64,000 nt of DNA, taken from positions 1 to 64,000 of the forward strand of contig NZ_FQXE01000013.1 of assembly GCF_900129885.1 (NCBI RefSeq), read 5' to 3'. This document shows positions 16,027 to 25,042 of the stretch, piece after piece. The first letter of the stretch is position 1. The number at the start of each line of letters is the position of its first letter. The notes under the pieces were generated by a model, which saw only the letters and a program-made list of their open reading frames with translations, did not search any database and was not told where the DNA came from. The translations under genes were made by a program, and so were the position numbers. This DNA is from Pollutimonas bauzanensis (GTDB lineage Bacteria; Pseudomonadota; Gammaproteobacteria; Burkholderiales; Burkholderiaceae_B).

Positions 16027-16833
16027 TCAAGACAGACGCTTGATGAGCGACATCGCCGCGCGGGGATTGGAAACCTTGTTCCCGCTGATCACATAAAGAT
16101 AGACATCGCGCTTGCCGGTGCCCGGCAAGGCCGGCGCCAGCCGAGCCAGGCCATCCGGTGTTGCGCCTTTGGCCCAGGCCTTTGCGCGCTTGGCCCAAAG
16201 CGCGAGGGTGGCCGCGGGATAGCCGAGTGGTTCGCCTTCTTGTGTGCCCATCAGCCGGACGTAGACGAACGGCGCGGTGATGTCCGCGATGAACGGGTGC
16301 TTCGAGTCGGCGCCCATCACCACGGCGACGCCATACTGCCGGGCCAGGGCGATGAATTCGGGCGTTCGAAAGCTATCGTGACGGACTTCGACCGCATGCC
16401 GCAGGGGGAGGCCATTGACGCTCGGCGGGAGCAGCTTGAGGAAAGCCTCGAAGTCGTCGGCATCGAATACTTTGCCTGGCATGAACTGCCAATTGATTGG
16501 ACCGAGCTTGTGTTTCAGCTGCGTGAGGCCTCCCGTCAGGAAGCGCCCGATCGTTTCTTCAGCGCCGGCAAGCACCTTCCGATGGGTCGCATAGCGCGGC
16601 GCCTTTACAGAGAAGATGAAAGAGTCAGGCGTTTGTTCGTACCATTTGGCGTAGCCTTCCGGCTTTTGAGCGCCATAGTAAGTACTGTTGATTTCTATCG
16701 AAGTGAGCTGCCGGCTGGCATACTCGAGCTCGCGATTTCGGGGATGCCTTTCGGGATAGAAGCTGCCCCGCCATGGCTCATAGGTCCATCCGCCAATGCC
16801 GACCCGGATGATGCCGCTGCCTTTCTCGTTCAT
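16027..16833 (-). CDS. DUF72 (YecE-like) family protein
   Basis: 268 residues beginning with a short polar tail, then IRVGIGGWTYEPWRGSFYP, SIEINSTYYGAQ, FIFSVKAPRYATHRK and WQFMPGK, the hallmarks of DUF72. Biochemical function is unknown. It is convergent with the DUF72 gene at 15190 and resembles the third copy at 61525 in its opening more closely than it resembles its neighbour. The reverse complement shows a ribosome-site-like AGAGCTC before ATG 16833. Confidence 0.88.
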   Translation of the reverse strand: MNEKGSGIIRVGIGGWTYEPWRGSFYPERHPRNRELEYASRQLTSIEINSTYYGAQKPEGYAKWYEQTPDSFIFSVKAPRYATHRKVLAGAEETIGRFLTGGLTQLKHKLGPINWQFMPGKVFDADDFEAFLKLLPPSVNGLPLRHAVEVRHDSFRTPEFIALARQYGVAVVMGADSKHPFIADITAPFVYVRLMGTQEGEPLGYPAATLALWAKRAKAWAKGATPDGLARLAPALPGTGKRDVYLYVISGNKVSNPRAAMSLIKRLS

Positions 16834-16922
16834 AAGAGCTCTCCAAAAGCCGCGCTAAAATCGCCGAAAATCGGGCATGCGCATTGCGGCGCCGTGACCC
16901 CCCCCCGCGGGAGTGGTAAATA

Positions 16923-18137
16923 CTATTCTTTCAGACCTATTTTCAGGAGGCGGCCTTGGGAGGCGTCGGTCAGTACGTAAACATAGCCGTCGGGACCAAT
17001 ACGCACATCGCGGATGCGTTCGTCCAGCGCCGCGAGCAGCCGTTCCTCGCGCAGGACTTTATCGCCGTCGAGCTCAAGCCGTATCAGGGCCTGGTCCTTG
17101 AGCGCCCCGATGAACAGCGACCGCCGCCAGGCAGGGAAGCGCCCTGCGTCGTAGAAAGCCATGCCTGATATCGCCGGCGACACCTTCCAGTAATGGATGG
17201 GCTGCTCCGTGCCGCCCGCATGGGTGCCTTGCGCCTCGGGTATGGCAAGGCCGCTGTAATTGATGCCATAGGTTGCCAGCGGCCAGCCGTAGTTCCTGCC
17301 GGCCTGGGGAATGTTGATTTCATCACCCCCGCGCGGGCCATGCTCATGCGTCCAGAGCTTGCCCGACCAGGGATTGAGCGCCGCTCCCTGCTGGTTGCGG
17401 TGGCCGTACGACCAGATTTCAGGCCGCGCCGGCGCCTTGCCGACGAAGGGGTTGTCGTCGGGCACGCGGCCGTCCGGATGCAGGCGCACCACCTTGCCTT
17501 GCAGCTTGTCCAGGTCCTGCGAGGTGGGGCGCTGATTGTTCTCGCCCAGAGCGATGAACAGATAGCCCTGCCTGTCAAACACCAGGCGCGAGCCAAAGTG
17601 CGCCCCGCTGGACAGCTTGGGGGTTTGCCGGAAGATGACGGTGAAGTTTTCCAGTTTGCGCCCATCGGCGGACAGCACGCCATAGCCTGCGGTGGTGCCG
17701 GCTTTGCCGTCATCCCCTTGTTCCGCATACGACAGGTACACACGCCGGCTCTGCGCAAAATCGGGCGCTAACGCGATATCCAGCAAGCCGCCCTGCGACC
17801 GCGCATAAACTTCGGGCACGCCGCCGATTGGCTCCGACAGGCCGCCATCGGCTTGCCATAGGCGTAGGTGGCCGGGCCTTTCGGTAATCAATGCGCCTGA
17901 GTCGTCGGGCAGGAATGCGATGGACCAGGGATGATCCAGGCCCGTGAGCAGCTCGCTGACGACGATTTCCCCTTTCTCGCTGGGGAAGCTCCGGGATGCC
18001 GAGGTCTGAGCCTGCGCCTGCCAGGCAACGAGTGTGAATGCGGCGGCGACAAGGAGGGCGCGCAACTTTCGGCTGCCTGCCGGCTTGCCGGCAGCGGAAT
18101 CAGTGTTCTCGAATGAGGTGGTGCAAGATAGCGTCAT
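16923..18137 (-). CDS. PQQ-dependent soluble aldose sugar dehydrogenase (YliI/Asd type)
   Basis: 404 residues. An N-terminal export signal (LRALLVAAAFTLVAWQAQAQ) places it in the periplasm. The six-bladed propeller of soluble glucose dehydrogenases is shown by LDHPWSIAFLPD, ITERPGHLRLW, GGLLDIALAPDF, the histidine-containing GAHFGSRLVFD, SYGHRNQQGAALNP, WTHEHGPRGGDEIN and RDVRIGPDGYVYVLTD. Such enzymes oxidise aldoses with PQQ and Ca2+. ATG 18137 is chosen for GGAGAG upstream. No PQQ synthesis genes lie nearby. Confidence 0.92.
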   Translation of the reverse strand: MTLSCTTSFENTDSAAGKPAGSRKLRALLVAAAFTLVAWQAQAQTSASRSFPSEKGEIVVSELLTGLDHPWSIAFLPDDSGALITERPGHLRLWQADGGLSEPIGGVPEVYARSQGGLLDIALAPDFAQSRRVYLSYAEQGDDGKAGTTAGYGVLSADGRKLENFTVIFRQTPKLSSGAHFGSRLVFDRQGYLFIALGENNQRPTSQDLDKLQGKVVRLHPDGRVPDDNPFVGKAPARPEIWSYGHRNQQGAALNPWSGKLWTHEHGPRGGDEINIPQAGRNYGWPLATYGINYSGLAIPEAQGTHAGGTEQPIHYWKVSPAISGMAFYDAGRFPAWRRSLFIGALKDQALIRLELDGDKVLREERLLAALDERIRDVRIGPDGYVYVLTDASQGRLLKIGLKE

Positions 18138-18239
18138 TAATGCTCTCCGAAGTCCGAACAATTGAAGAGGCTGGCTGTTTGTCTTCCTTCTGAACCATAT
18201 CATGTTGTCGAGCCAGATGGCTGCCACCCGTCGCGCGAC

Positions 18240-19061
18240 CTACTTTTGCGCCTCTCGCCACTGCCGGGGAGGCATTCCGGTCTGCGCCTTGAAGGCGCGC
18301 GACAGGGCTGCTTCGCTGCCGTAGCCTACCTCGGTGGCGATGGTCTTCAAAGGGCGGCCACGGCGCAGCGCTTGCTGTGCCAATCCTACACGCCATCCCT
18401 GCAGGTACCGGCCGGGCGTGACGCCTAGCGTCTCGCGGAAGCTGGTGGCGAATACGCTGCGCGACATTCCGGCGGCACCGGCCAGTTCGTCCAGTGTCCA
18501 CTCCTTCGCGGGCGCCTCGTGCATGGCGACAATGGCGTTGCGCAGGCGCGGGTGGGAGAGGCCGGCCAGCATGCCGCCTTTCACGTCGCCGCTCTCCATC
18601 AGCTGGCGCAGGATTTGGATCATCACCACCTCGAATAGACGATTGACCAGCGCGATCCGCCCGCAGCGCTGCTCGAAGGCTTCTTCGAATAAAAGGCCCA
18701 GCACCTGCGATGCGCCGGCGATTTCGTCGAGCGGCAGGCAGGAGAAGGCCGGCAGCGTCGAGGCTATCGGGTTTTGCGCGCCGCCCTCGAAGCGCAGGTT
18801 GGCGCAGGCCATGTCCGCGCCGCGCGCGGGGTCTGTCACGAAGCGATGCGTCATCGGCCGCGAATAGAGCAAGAGGCTGGGTTGCTCGATGCGCAGGGAT
18901 TCAGGGCCATGGAACACGTCGACCGGGCCTTCGCGCACCAGATGCAACTGGCCCAGATCGCCGTTGGCGTCCAAGGTGTTGACGCCGCACAGCGCACCGG
19001 CGTGGAAGACCTCCGCAGTCACTGGAAAGCGTTCCAGCAAAACCGCCAGTCTATCGGCCAT
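18240..19061 (-). CDS. AraC family regulator (cupin type), divergent from ohr
   Basis: 273 residues. The N-terminal cupin-like half includes LHLVREGPVDVFHG. The C-terminal pair of helix-turn-helices includes WTLDELAGAAGMSRSVFATSF and IATEVGYGSEAALSRAFKAQTG. CAGGAG sits seven bases before ATG 19061. It is divergent from the ohr-haloperoxidase pair. An inverted TCCTGA/TCAGGA (19069-19088) and an AT-rich stretch separate them. It presumably controls those genes; Ohr is more usually controlled by the MarR-type OhrR. Confidence 0.88.
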   Translation of the reverse strand: MADRLAVLLERFPVTAEVFHAGALCGVNTLDANGDLGQLHLVREGPVDVFHGPESLRIEQPSLLLYSRPMTHRFVTDPARGADMACANLRFEGGAQNPIASTLPAFSCLPLDEIAGASQVLGLLFEEAFEQRCGRIALVNRLFEVVMIQILRQLMESGDVKGGMLAGLSHPRLRNAIVAMHEAPAKEWTLDELAGAAGMSRSVFATSFRETLGVTPGRYLQGWRVGLAQQALRRGRPLKTIATEVGYGSEAALSRAFKAQTGMPPRQWREAQK

Positions 19062-19180
19062 TTCGAACTCCTGATCAATTTTTCAGGATTATATATCACC
19101 AATAGTATTGAGATTGTAGGCAAACTAGCACTTACCGAAAGACATCGTTTCGGACCATCAACCACATAGAGAGGCTCGCC

Positions 19181-19609
19181 ATGTCCATTGAAAAAATCCT
19201 ATACACCGCCACTGCCACCGCCACGGGCGGCCGGGAAGGCCAGGCCAGCACGCCGGACGGCGTGCTCGACGTCAAGCTGTCCACGCCGCGCGAACTCGGC
19301 GGCGCCGGCGGCGACGGCACCAATCCCGAGCAGTTGTTCGCCGCCGGCTATTCGGCCTGCTTTCTGGGCGCGCTGAAGTTTGTCGCGGGCAAGCAGAAAG
19401 TCGCCCTGCCGGCCGACACCCGCATTACCGGCAAAGTCGGCATCGGCCAGATCCCCACCGGCTTCGGCATTCAGGTTGAATTGACCATCGCCGCGCCGGG
19501 CCTGCCCCGCGACACGCTGCAGGCGCTGGTCGACCAGGCGCACATCGTCTGCCCGTACTCCAACGCCACGCGCGGCAACATCGATGTAGCGCTGGTGATT
19601 GCCGTTTGA
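19181..19609 (+). CDS. ohr: Organic hydroperoxide resistance protein (Ohr/OsmC family)
   Basis: 142 residues, the exact Ohr size. Both catalytic cysteines are present: Cys60 in [10 protein letters not shown] and Cys124 in [13 protein letters not shown]. Ohr is a thiol-dependent cytoplasmic peroxidase that reduces organic hydroperoxides and uses lipoylated proteins as reductant. The N-terminal [18 protein letters not shown] is typical. It is followed 40 bases later by an exported haloperoxidase-like hydrolase, both facing away from an AraC gene. Confidence 0.95.
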   Translation: MSIEKILYTATATATGGREGQASTPDGVLDVKLSTPRELGGAGGDGTNPEQLFAAGYSACFLGALKFVAGKQKVALPADTRITGKVGIGQIPTGFGIQVELTIAAPGLPRDTLQALVDQAHIVCPYSNATRGNIDVALVIAV

Positions 19610-19649
19610 GTCTGCATCCCCAAAATATCCACTCAAAGGAAACGACACC

Positions 19650-20597
19650 ATGAACGCTATCACCCGTACCTCTACCGCCATGCTGCTGGCGGCCGCCCTT
19701 ATCGCCGGCGCCAGCGTTCACGCGGCGCAGACCGCGTCGCCGGAAAAGGCCGCGATGGCGCGCAGCGCAAGCACCATCACCACCGCCGACGGCGTGCAAC
19801 TGTATTACAAGGACTGGGGACCCAAGGACGGCCCGGTCGTCGTCTTCAGCCACGGCTGGCCGCTCAATTCGGACAGTTGGGAATCGCAGATGATCTTCCT
19901 GGCCTCGCAGGGCTATCGCGTGGTCGCTCATGACCGCCGCGGCCATGGCCGTTCCAGCCAGCCCTGGGATGGTAACGACATGGATCACTATGCCGACGAT
20001 CTGGCCGCCGTCATCGACGCCCTGGATCTGAAGCGCGTCACCCTGGTCGGCTTTTCTACCGGCGGCGGCGAAGTGGCACGCTACATCGGCCGCCACGGCA
20101 CCGGCCGGGTGAAGAAGGCGGTGCTGGTGTCCTCCGTGCCGCCGCTGATGCTCAAGACCGCCGACAATCCGGGCGGCCTGCCGATCGAAGTCTTCGACGG
20201 CATCCGCAAGGCCTCGCTGGAGAACCGCTCGCAGCTGTACCTGGATATCGCCTCGGGCCCGTTCTTCGGTTTCAACCGTCCGGGCGCCAAGCCCAACCGG
20301 GGCCTGGTCCAGTCGTTCTGGGCGCAGGGCATGCAAGCAGGACACAAGAACGCCTACGACTCGATCGCGGCGTTCTCGGCCACTGATTTCCGCGAGGATC
20401 TGAAGAAGTTCGACGTCCCCACGCTGGTGATACATGGCGATGACGACCAGATTGTGCCGATCGACGCTTCCGGCCGCGCTTCGGCCAAGTTGGTCAAGGG
20501 CGCGGAACTGATCGTCTATCCTGGCGCTCCGCACGGCCTGACTGATACGCACAAGGATAGGCTCAATCAGGATCTGCTCGACTTCCTGCGCAAGTGA
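19650..20597 (+). CDS. Exported alpha/beta hydrolase, non-heme chloroperoxidase-like
   Basis: 315 residues. The signal peptide [17 protein letters not shown] is followed by the fold: the oxyanion region [13 protein letters not shown] (about 67-79), [12 protein letters not shown], the nucleophile Ser136 in VGFSTGGGE, Asp in [11 protein letters not shown] (about 260-270) and His295 in PGAPHGLT. The layout is that of cofactor-free haloperoxidases, in practice perhydrolases or esterases. Most family members are cytoplasmic, so the signal peptide is notable. AAAGGA precedes ATG 19650. Confidence 0.9.
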   Translation: MNAITRTSTAMLLAAALIAGASVHAAQTASPEKAAMARSASTITTADGVQLYYKDWGPKDGPVVVFSHGWPLNSDSWESQMIFLASQGYRVVAHDRRGHGRSSQPWDGNDMDHYADDLAAVIDALDLKRVTLVGFSTGGGEVARYIGRHGTGRVKKAVLVSSVPPLMLKTADNPGGLPIEVFDGIRKASLENRSQLYLDIASGPFFGFNRPGAKPNRGLVQSFWAQGMQAGHKNAYDSIAAFSATDFREDLKKFDVPTLVIHGDDDQIVPIDASGRASAKLVKGAELIVYPGAPHGLTDTHKDRLNQDLLDFLRK

Positions 20598-20719
20598 GCA
20601 AACTGCTGGCCCGGGCCTGTTCCATGCCCATGGATGCAAAGGTCTTTTGCGGCGATGGCCATTCCCGCCGCCTGCATGCTGGGTGATGATGAAGTCTCGC
20701 AATCGGGAGATCGATCGTC

Positions 20720-21103
20720 ATGATAAATGCACTGGCCGCGCTGGTTGGCGCGCAATTGGCAGGGGAGCTGCTGCGCCATTTGCTGCATCTTCCGCTACCC
20801 GGTCCCGTCATAGGGATGTTCATATTGGCGGCGGGGCTGTTGATGCGCGGCGATGTGGACCAGCTGCGCGGCTCGGAGCTGGACCGTCTGTCGGATGCGC
20901 TGATCGCCAACATGGGCTTGCTGTTTGTGCCGGCGGGGGTGGGCATCGTGACGGAGGTCGGGCTCCTGCGGCAGTATTGGCTTCCCATCCTGATGGGGCT
21001 GGTTTTCTCGACGGTGCTGGGCCTGCTGGCCACAGCCCTGGTCATGCATCATGCCACGCCGCGGCCGCGAAGCCGGCCCTTCCATCGCGAGGGCAAGCGA
21101 TGA
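20720..21103 (+). CDS. LrgA/CidA family membrane protein
   Basis: 127 residues with four hydrophobic helices. The LRHLLHLPLPGPVIGMFIL motif is conserved in the holin-like CidA/LrgA family, which acts with LrgB/CidB on cell lysis, membrane potential and small-acid transport (pyruvate in some species). Coupled to the LrgB gene by a four-base overlap (ATGA). Confidence 0.92.
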   Translation: MINALAALVGAQLAGELLRHLLHLPLPGPVIGMFILAAGLLMRGDVDQLRGSELDRLSDALIANMGLLFVPAGVGIVTEVGLLRQYWLPILMGLVFSTVLGLLATALVMHHATPRPRSRPFHREGKR

Positions 21104-21813
21104 TGGCGGCCCTGCATGCATTATGGACGCCGCTGGCGGTGAGCCCACTCTTGTGGCTGACGCTGGCCTGTTTTGTGTTCGGCAGGATGGCGCAGCGGCA
21201 TTGCGGCGGCTCCCCGCTGGTCAATCCGGTGCTGCTTGCCATCATCATGATGGCGCTGCTGCTCGAGGCCACAGACACTTCCTATGCAAGCTATTTCAGC
21301 GGCGCCCAATTCATCAATTTCCTGCTCGGGCCGGCGACAGTGGCGTTGGCGGTGCCCCTGGCGATGAATATTGGCCATGTTCGCAGCGGCTTGCGGGAAG
21401 TTGGCTTGGCGCTTCTGGCGGGTTCGCTGACTTCCACGGTAAGCGGAGCGCTGCTGGTATGGATGTTCGGCGGCGCGCGCGATGTCGCGATGTCGATGGC
21501 CAGCAAATCGGCGACGACCCCGATCGCCATTGCCATCGCACAGGAGGTCGGCGGCGTTCCGGCGCTCACGGCCGCCTTGGCGATAGCGGGCGGCATCGTG
21601 GCCGCATCGGTGGGGCAGACTGTGCTTGGCTGGCTGCGCATCACTGATTGGCGCGCGCATGGCTTTGCCGCGGGGGTGGCGGGCAGCGGCGTCGCCGCCG
21701 CGCAGGTCGCGCCGCTCAATGGCCTGGCGGCGGCCTTCGCCGCCATCGGTATCGGCCTCAATGGCCTGTTGACTGCGCTCATCGTGCCCTTGCTGGCCGG
21801 CCTGTGGCGTTAG
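21100..21813 (+). CDS. LrgB/CidB family membrane protein
   Basis: 237 residues with about seven hydrophobic helices. Conserved elements include NPVLLAIIMM, FLLGPATVALAVPL, SKSATTPIAIAIAQEVGG and the C-terminal GIGLNGLLTALIVPLL. It is the partner of the LrgA-type protein upstream (ATGA overlap); GAGGG lies upstream of the start. The pair is followed by a convergent lysR gene whose target is unclear. Confidence 0.92.
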   Translation: MMAALHALWTPLAVSPLLWLTLACFVFGRMAQRHCGGSPLVNPVLLAIIMMALLLEATDTSYASYFSGAQFINFLLGPATVALAVPLAMNIGHVRSGLREVGLALLAGSLTSTVSGALLVWMFGGARDVAMSMASKSATTPIAIAIAQEVGGVPALTAALAIAGGIVAASVGQTVLGWLRITDWRAHGFAAGVAGSGVAAAQVAPLNGLAAAFAAIGIGLNGLLTALIVPLLAGLWR

Positions 21814-21843
21814 CGACCGCCGCCATGCGATCTGCGGACGCGG

Positions 21844-22773
21844 CTAAGCGCTCCAATAGCCGGGGGTGGAGAAAATCCCGGCGTAGAAATCGACAAAGGC
21901 CCGCACTTTGGAGGAGACGGTCTTTTTCGGTGGGTAGACTGCCCAGACGCCGCCCGGTGTACGGCCGGCCTGCACCTGCCAGTCTTCCAGCAGATGCACG
22001 AGTTCTCCGGCCTGCAGCGCCTGATTGACGCTCCAATTGGGCAGCAGGGCAACGCCGCTGCCGGCAATGGCGAGGTCCAGGATGGCTTCGGTGTCATTGG
22101 CCCGCAGCCGGCCGTGGAGGCGAACTGTCACTTCCCCTCGAACGGCGCCTTTTGCTGTCTTGGGAACCAACAGCCATTTGTCGTCGGTCGCCAGAGCAAA
22201 GCGCAGCGCTTCATGGGAAGCCAAGTCCTCGGGCCTGGCAGGCGCCCCGTGCTTTGCGATATAGGCGGGACTGGCGCAGACGATGCGTCTGTGCTCGGCG
22301 AGTTTGCGGGCCATCAGTTGCGAATCGGGCAGCGCGCCAATGCGCACCGCCAGATCGATGCCGGAGTCGATCAGATTGATGATTTCATCGGAAAGGATGG
22401 CGTCGACCGTGATGTCTGGATACTGTTCCAGAAAACGGGAGAGGTGGCGTATGACATGGCGCCGGCCGAATGATACCGGCATTGTGACCCGCAGGTGGCC
22501 TTGCGCTGCGGTGTTCAGGGAGGATGTGATGTGCCGGGCTTCGTCCAGCGCCTGGATGGACAGTTGCGCGTGTTCGCGAAAGACGGTTCCGCCTTCGGTA
22601 AGAACCAGCCCGCGGGTTGAGCGGTTGAACAGCGCAATGCCGAGTTCAGCCTCGAGCTGCGCGATCTGCCGCGACACCGTCGATGCCTTGATCTCGAGTT
22701 GCTGTGCGGTCTTGCTGAAGCTGAGCGTGTCGGCCGCTGAGAGAAAGGCTCGAACGGCAGCGTAGTAGTCCAT
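21844..22773 (-). CDS. LysR family regulator (CrgA/AaeR-like)
   Basis: 309 residues. The N-terminal helix-turn-helix DYYAAVRAFLSAADTLSFSK and STVSRQIAQLEAELG, with FNRSTRGLVLT, is the typical LysR start; the rest is the periplasmic-binding-like effector domain. ATG 22773 gives the normal length; the longer frame adds 66 unlikely residues. A 16-base tandem duplication lies 25-57 bases upstream. It converges with lrgB and faces another lysR gene, so its target cannot be assigned. Confidence 0.9.
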   Translation of the reverse strand: MDYYAAVRAFLSAADTLSFSKTAQQLEIKASTVSRQIAQLEAELGIALFNRSTRGLVLTEGGTVFREHAQLSIQALDEARHITSSLNTAAQGHLRVTMPVSFGRRHVIRHLSRFLEQYPDITVDAILSDEIINLIDSGIDLAVRIGALPDSQLMARKLAEHRRIVCASPAYIAKHGAPARPEDLASHEALRFALATDDKWLLVPKTAKGAVRGEVTVRLHGRLRANDTEAILDLAIAGSGVALLPNWSVNQALQAGELVHLLEDWQVQAGRTPGGVWAVYPPKKTVSSKVRAFVDFYAGIFSTPGYWSA

Positions 22774-22797
22774 TGTTCCGATCTTTGTCAAAGGCGC

Positions 22798-22829
22798 GCT
22801 TCTGGCCCAATAAGCTTCTGGCCCAATAA
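22798..22829. repeat. Perfect 16-base tandem duplication
   Basis: GCTTCTGGCCCAATAA occurs twice end to end (22798-22813 and 22814-22829) in the leader region of the lysR gene at 21844. A second, unrelated 16-base tandem duplication is at 26037. Confidence 0.9.
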
Positions 22830-22865
22830 GCCAGGGGGATGGATAGTCATCATAACCAGGAAGTC

Positions 22866-23801
22866 CTATGCCATGCGCGCAGGCTCGGGATTCGGGGACT
22901 GGTCGGCCGCGCGTATGAAATGCTCGCGCAGCCATTGATGCGCCGGGTCTTCGTGCGATCTGGGGTGCCATGCCATGGCAACGTCAAAGGCCGACAGATG
23001 GAAAGGCAGGGATAAGACATCCAGGCCGGCCGCATAGCGCCGCAGCAGTCTGCTCGGCAGGGTCGCCACGCAGTTGGTCTCGCCAAGCACGAGGGGTATC
23101 TGGTTGTAGCCGGAGACGGTCAGCGCCACATGGCGTTTACGCTTCAAAATTTCCAGCGCATCGTCCACGCCGCTTTTGAACTTGCCCTCTTGGGAAACCA
23201 TGACGTGAGCGAGACTGCAGTACTCCTCGATATCAGGATTTTCTGTGCCTCGGGGGTGCCCCTTGCGTTGCGCCAATCGAAACTCGTCTTTGAGCAAGAA
23301 TCGAACCTTCAAAGCCTCAGGGACTTGTTGGGTCAGGCCTACATATAGATCGATCTCGCCTCTTTCCATTCTATAGGTAAGGTTCGCTTCCACCGGCGCG
23401 ATAAAGCTTAGGCGTATGCCTGGCGCCTGGTGCGCCCAGACCGACTGCGCAACAGCCAGTCCCACTAGCGTAAAGACATTGTCGTTCACGGCAACCACGA
23501 AATCCCGCTGTGCATTGCGCGGCTGGAAGCCTTCGCGCGACGCAACGGCTCCCTGAAGGTCCAGCAATGCCTGATGCAGGCGTGGCTGAATCGCCAATGC
23601 GCGGTCGGTGGGAGACATACCCCGGCCAGCCTCGGAAGGCACCAAAAGCGGATCGCCAAACATGTCCCTTAGCCGGCCAAGCTGAGTGGATAGCGCTGGC
23701 TGGCTGATGTTCAGCCGTTTGGCGGCTCGTGTGACGTTGCGCTCTTCGAGAAGCGCGTCCAGTGAAATGAGCAAAGGCAGATCCGACCGCCGGATATTCA
23801 T
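22866..23801 (-). CDS. LysR family regulator (NodD/SyrM-like)
   Basis: 311 residues. The N-terminus MNIRRSDLPLLISLDALLEE then NVTRAAKRLNISQPALSTQL and FGDPLLVPSEAGRGM is characteristic of the NodD-like LysR subgroup that often senses aromatic or lactone compounds. It is divergent from the exported metallo-hydrolase at 23961 with 159 bases between, which makes that gene its likely target. Confidence 0.9.
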   Translation of the reverse strand: MNIRRSDLPLLISLDALLEERNVTRAAKRLNISQPALSTQLGRLRDMFGDPLLVPSEAGRGMSPTDRALAIQPRLHQALLDLQGAVASREGFQPRNAQRDFVVAVNDNVFTLVGLAVAQSVWAHQAPGIRLSFIAPVEANLTYRMERGEIDLYVGLTQQVPEALKVRFLLKDEFRLAQRKGHPRGTENPDIEEYCSLAHVMVSQEGKFKSGVDDALEILKRKRHVALTVSGYNQIPLVLGETNCVATLPSRLLRRYAAGLDVLSLPFHLSAFDVAMAWHPRSHEDPAHQWLREHFIRAADQSPNPEPARMA

Positions 23802-23960
23802 ATTCGATATACCTCGTATAGGGAAAGGTAACTCACTACCGCGAACTATAACGGTTTAGAGTTGGCCCTGAACTGATCTGGACGCGCTGGCGGTCCGGGC
23901 AGTCGGCAAATCCCAGTCATCGCGCATGGCGGGAATCTTCATGGTACACAGGAGCAATAT

Positions 23961-24971
23961 ATGCGGGTCAACAGTTTTTTTATTTCGAGAGCCGCCGCGG
24001 TCTCGATAGCGGCGGTTGTAGCGCTCTCTTCAATAGTCGATGCGACTGCGGGGCCCAAGGCAATTCCTGCGCCGGCTGCCGCACAAGTCCGCGCCCAAGC
24101 GCCCGGCGTCTACCGCTACCGCGTGGGCGATTTTCAAGTCACCGCGCTGTCCGATGGTACGGTGCCCCAGGATTTGCATGCGCTGCTGACCAACACGACC
24201 CCGGCCGAAATAGACGGTTCACTCGAGCATGCATTCTTATCTAATCCGGTTGAGGCATCCATCAACGCCTTCCTGATCGATACTGGCACAAGGCTTTTGC
24301 TGGTCGATACCGGCTCCGGTTCGCTCTTTGGTCCAGGTAATGGCGGCAAGCTGCTCGGGAGCTTAAAGGCGGCGGGCTACCCGCCAGAGCAGATCAACGA
24401 CATCCTGCTCACTCACATCCACACTGACCATAGCGGTGGCTTGGTTAGCGAGGGTCAACTGGTTTTTCCCAACGCAACCATACATGTGGGCAAGCCTGAT
24501 GTAGATCTGTTCCTTGATCCTGCGAATATTCACGGCGTCAACGGCTACGACAAGAAGTACTTCGAGGAAGCTGTGAAGACCGTGGGGCCCTACGTTAAAG
24601 CGGGTAAAGTCATGCCTTTCACCGGTGCGACCCAGTTGTACCCCGGCGTCAAAGCGATTCCTGCGCCCGGGCATACGCCTGGCCACAGCTTCTATCAGCT
24701 TGAGAGCAAGGGCGAGTCGATCGAATTCATCGGCGACATAGTTCACGTAGCCTCGGTGCAATTTTCGAAGCCGAAGATCACGATTCTTTACGACGTGTCC
24801 CCTAAAGAAGCCGCGGCGGAACGCCAGAAGCAGTTCGCCATCGCGGCCACTCAGCGCGAGTTGGTGGCAGGCGCCCACCTCCCTTTCCCAGGATTGGGCC
24901 ATATTCGAGCGGAAGCCGGAGGGGGCTACACTTTCGTGCCGGTTGATTATCGTGATCGCGACGAACACTGA
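23961..24971 (+). CDS. Exported metallo-beta-lactamase-fold hydrolase
   Basis: 336 residues. A signal peptide ends near 30 (VDATAGPKA). The zinc motif THIHTDHSGG (His152, His154, Asp156, His157) is intact, preceded by LLLVDTGSG and followed by APGHTPGHSFYQ and FIGDIVH. The architecture resembles broad lactonases and the exported MBL family of Alcaligenaceae; the substrate may be a lactone or ester. AGGAGCAATAT precedes ATG 23961. Divergent NodD-type LysR regulation suggests induction by its substrate. Confidence 0.85.
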   Translation: MRVNSFFISRAAAVSIAAVVALSSIVDATAGPKAIPAPAAAQVRAQAPGVYRYRVGDFQVTALSDGTVPQDLHALLTNTTPAEIDGSLEHAFLSNPVEASINAFLIDTGTRLLLVDTGSGSLFGPGNGGKLLGSLKAAGYPPEQINDILLTHIHTDHSGGLVSEGQLVFPNATIHVGKPDVDLFLDPANIHGVNGYDKKYFEEAVKTVGPYVKAGKVMPFTGATQLYPGVKAIPAPGHTPGHSFYQLESKGESIEFIGDIVHVASVQFSKPKITILYDVSPKEAAAERQKQFAIAATQRELVAGAHLPFPGLGHIRAEAGGGYTFVPVDYRDRDEH

Positions 24972-25042
24972 TCGGCGCCGATGACGATTGAACTCTTGCC
25001 CGAATGGCCTGGCGCCACACCGATCAGGGTGCGGCCGGGCTC

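Noticed and set aside
19425-20702. 425-codon minus-strand ORF opposite ohr and the hydrolase
   Set aside because: Both plus-strand genes have catalytic motifs; this frame is a shadow.
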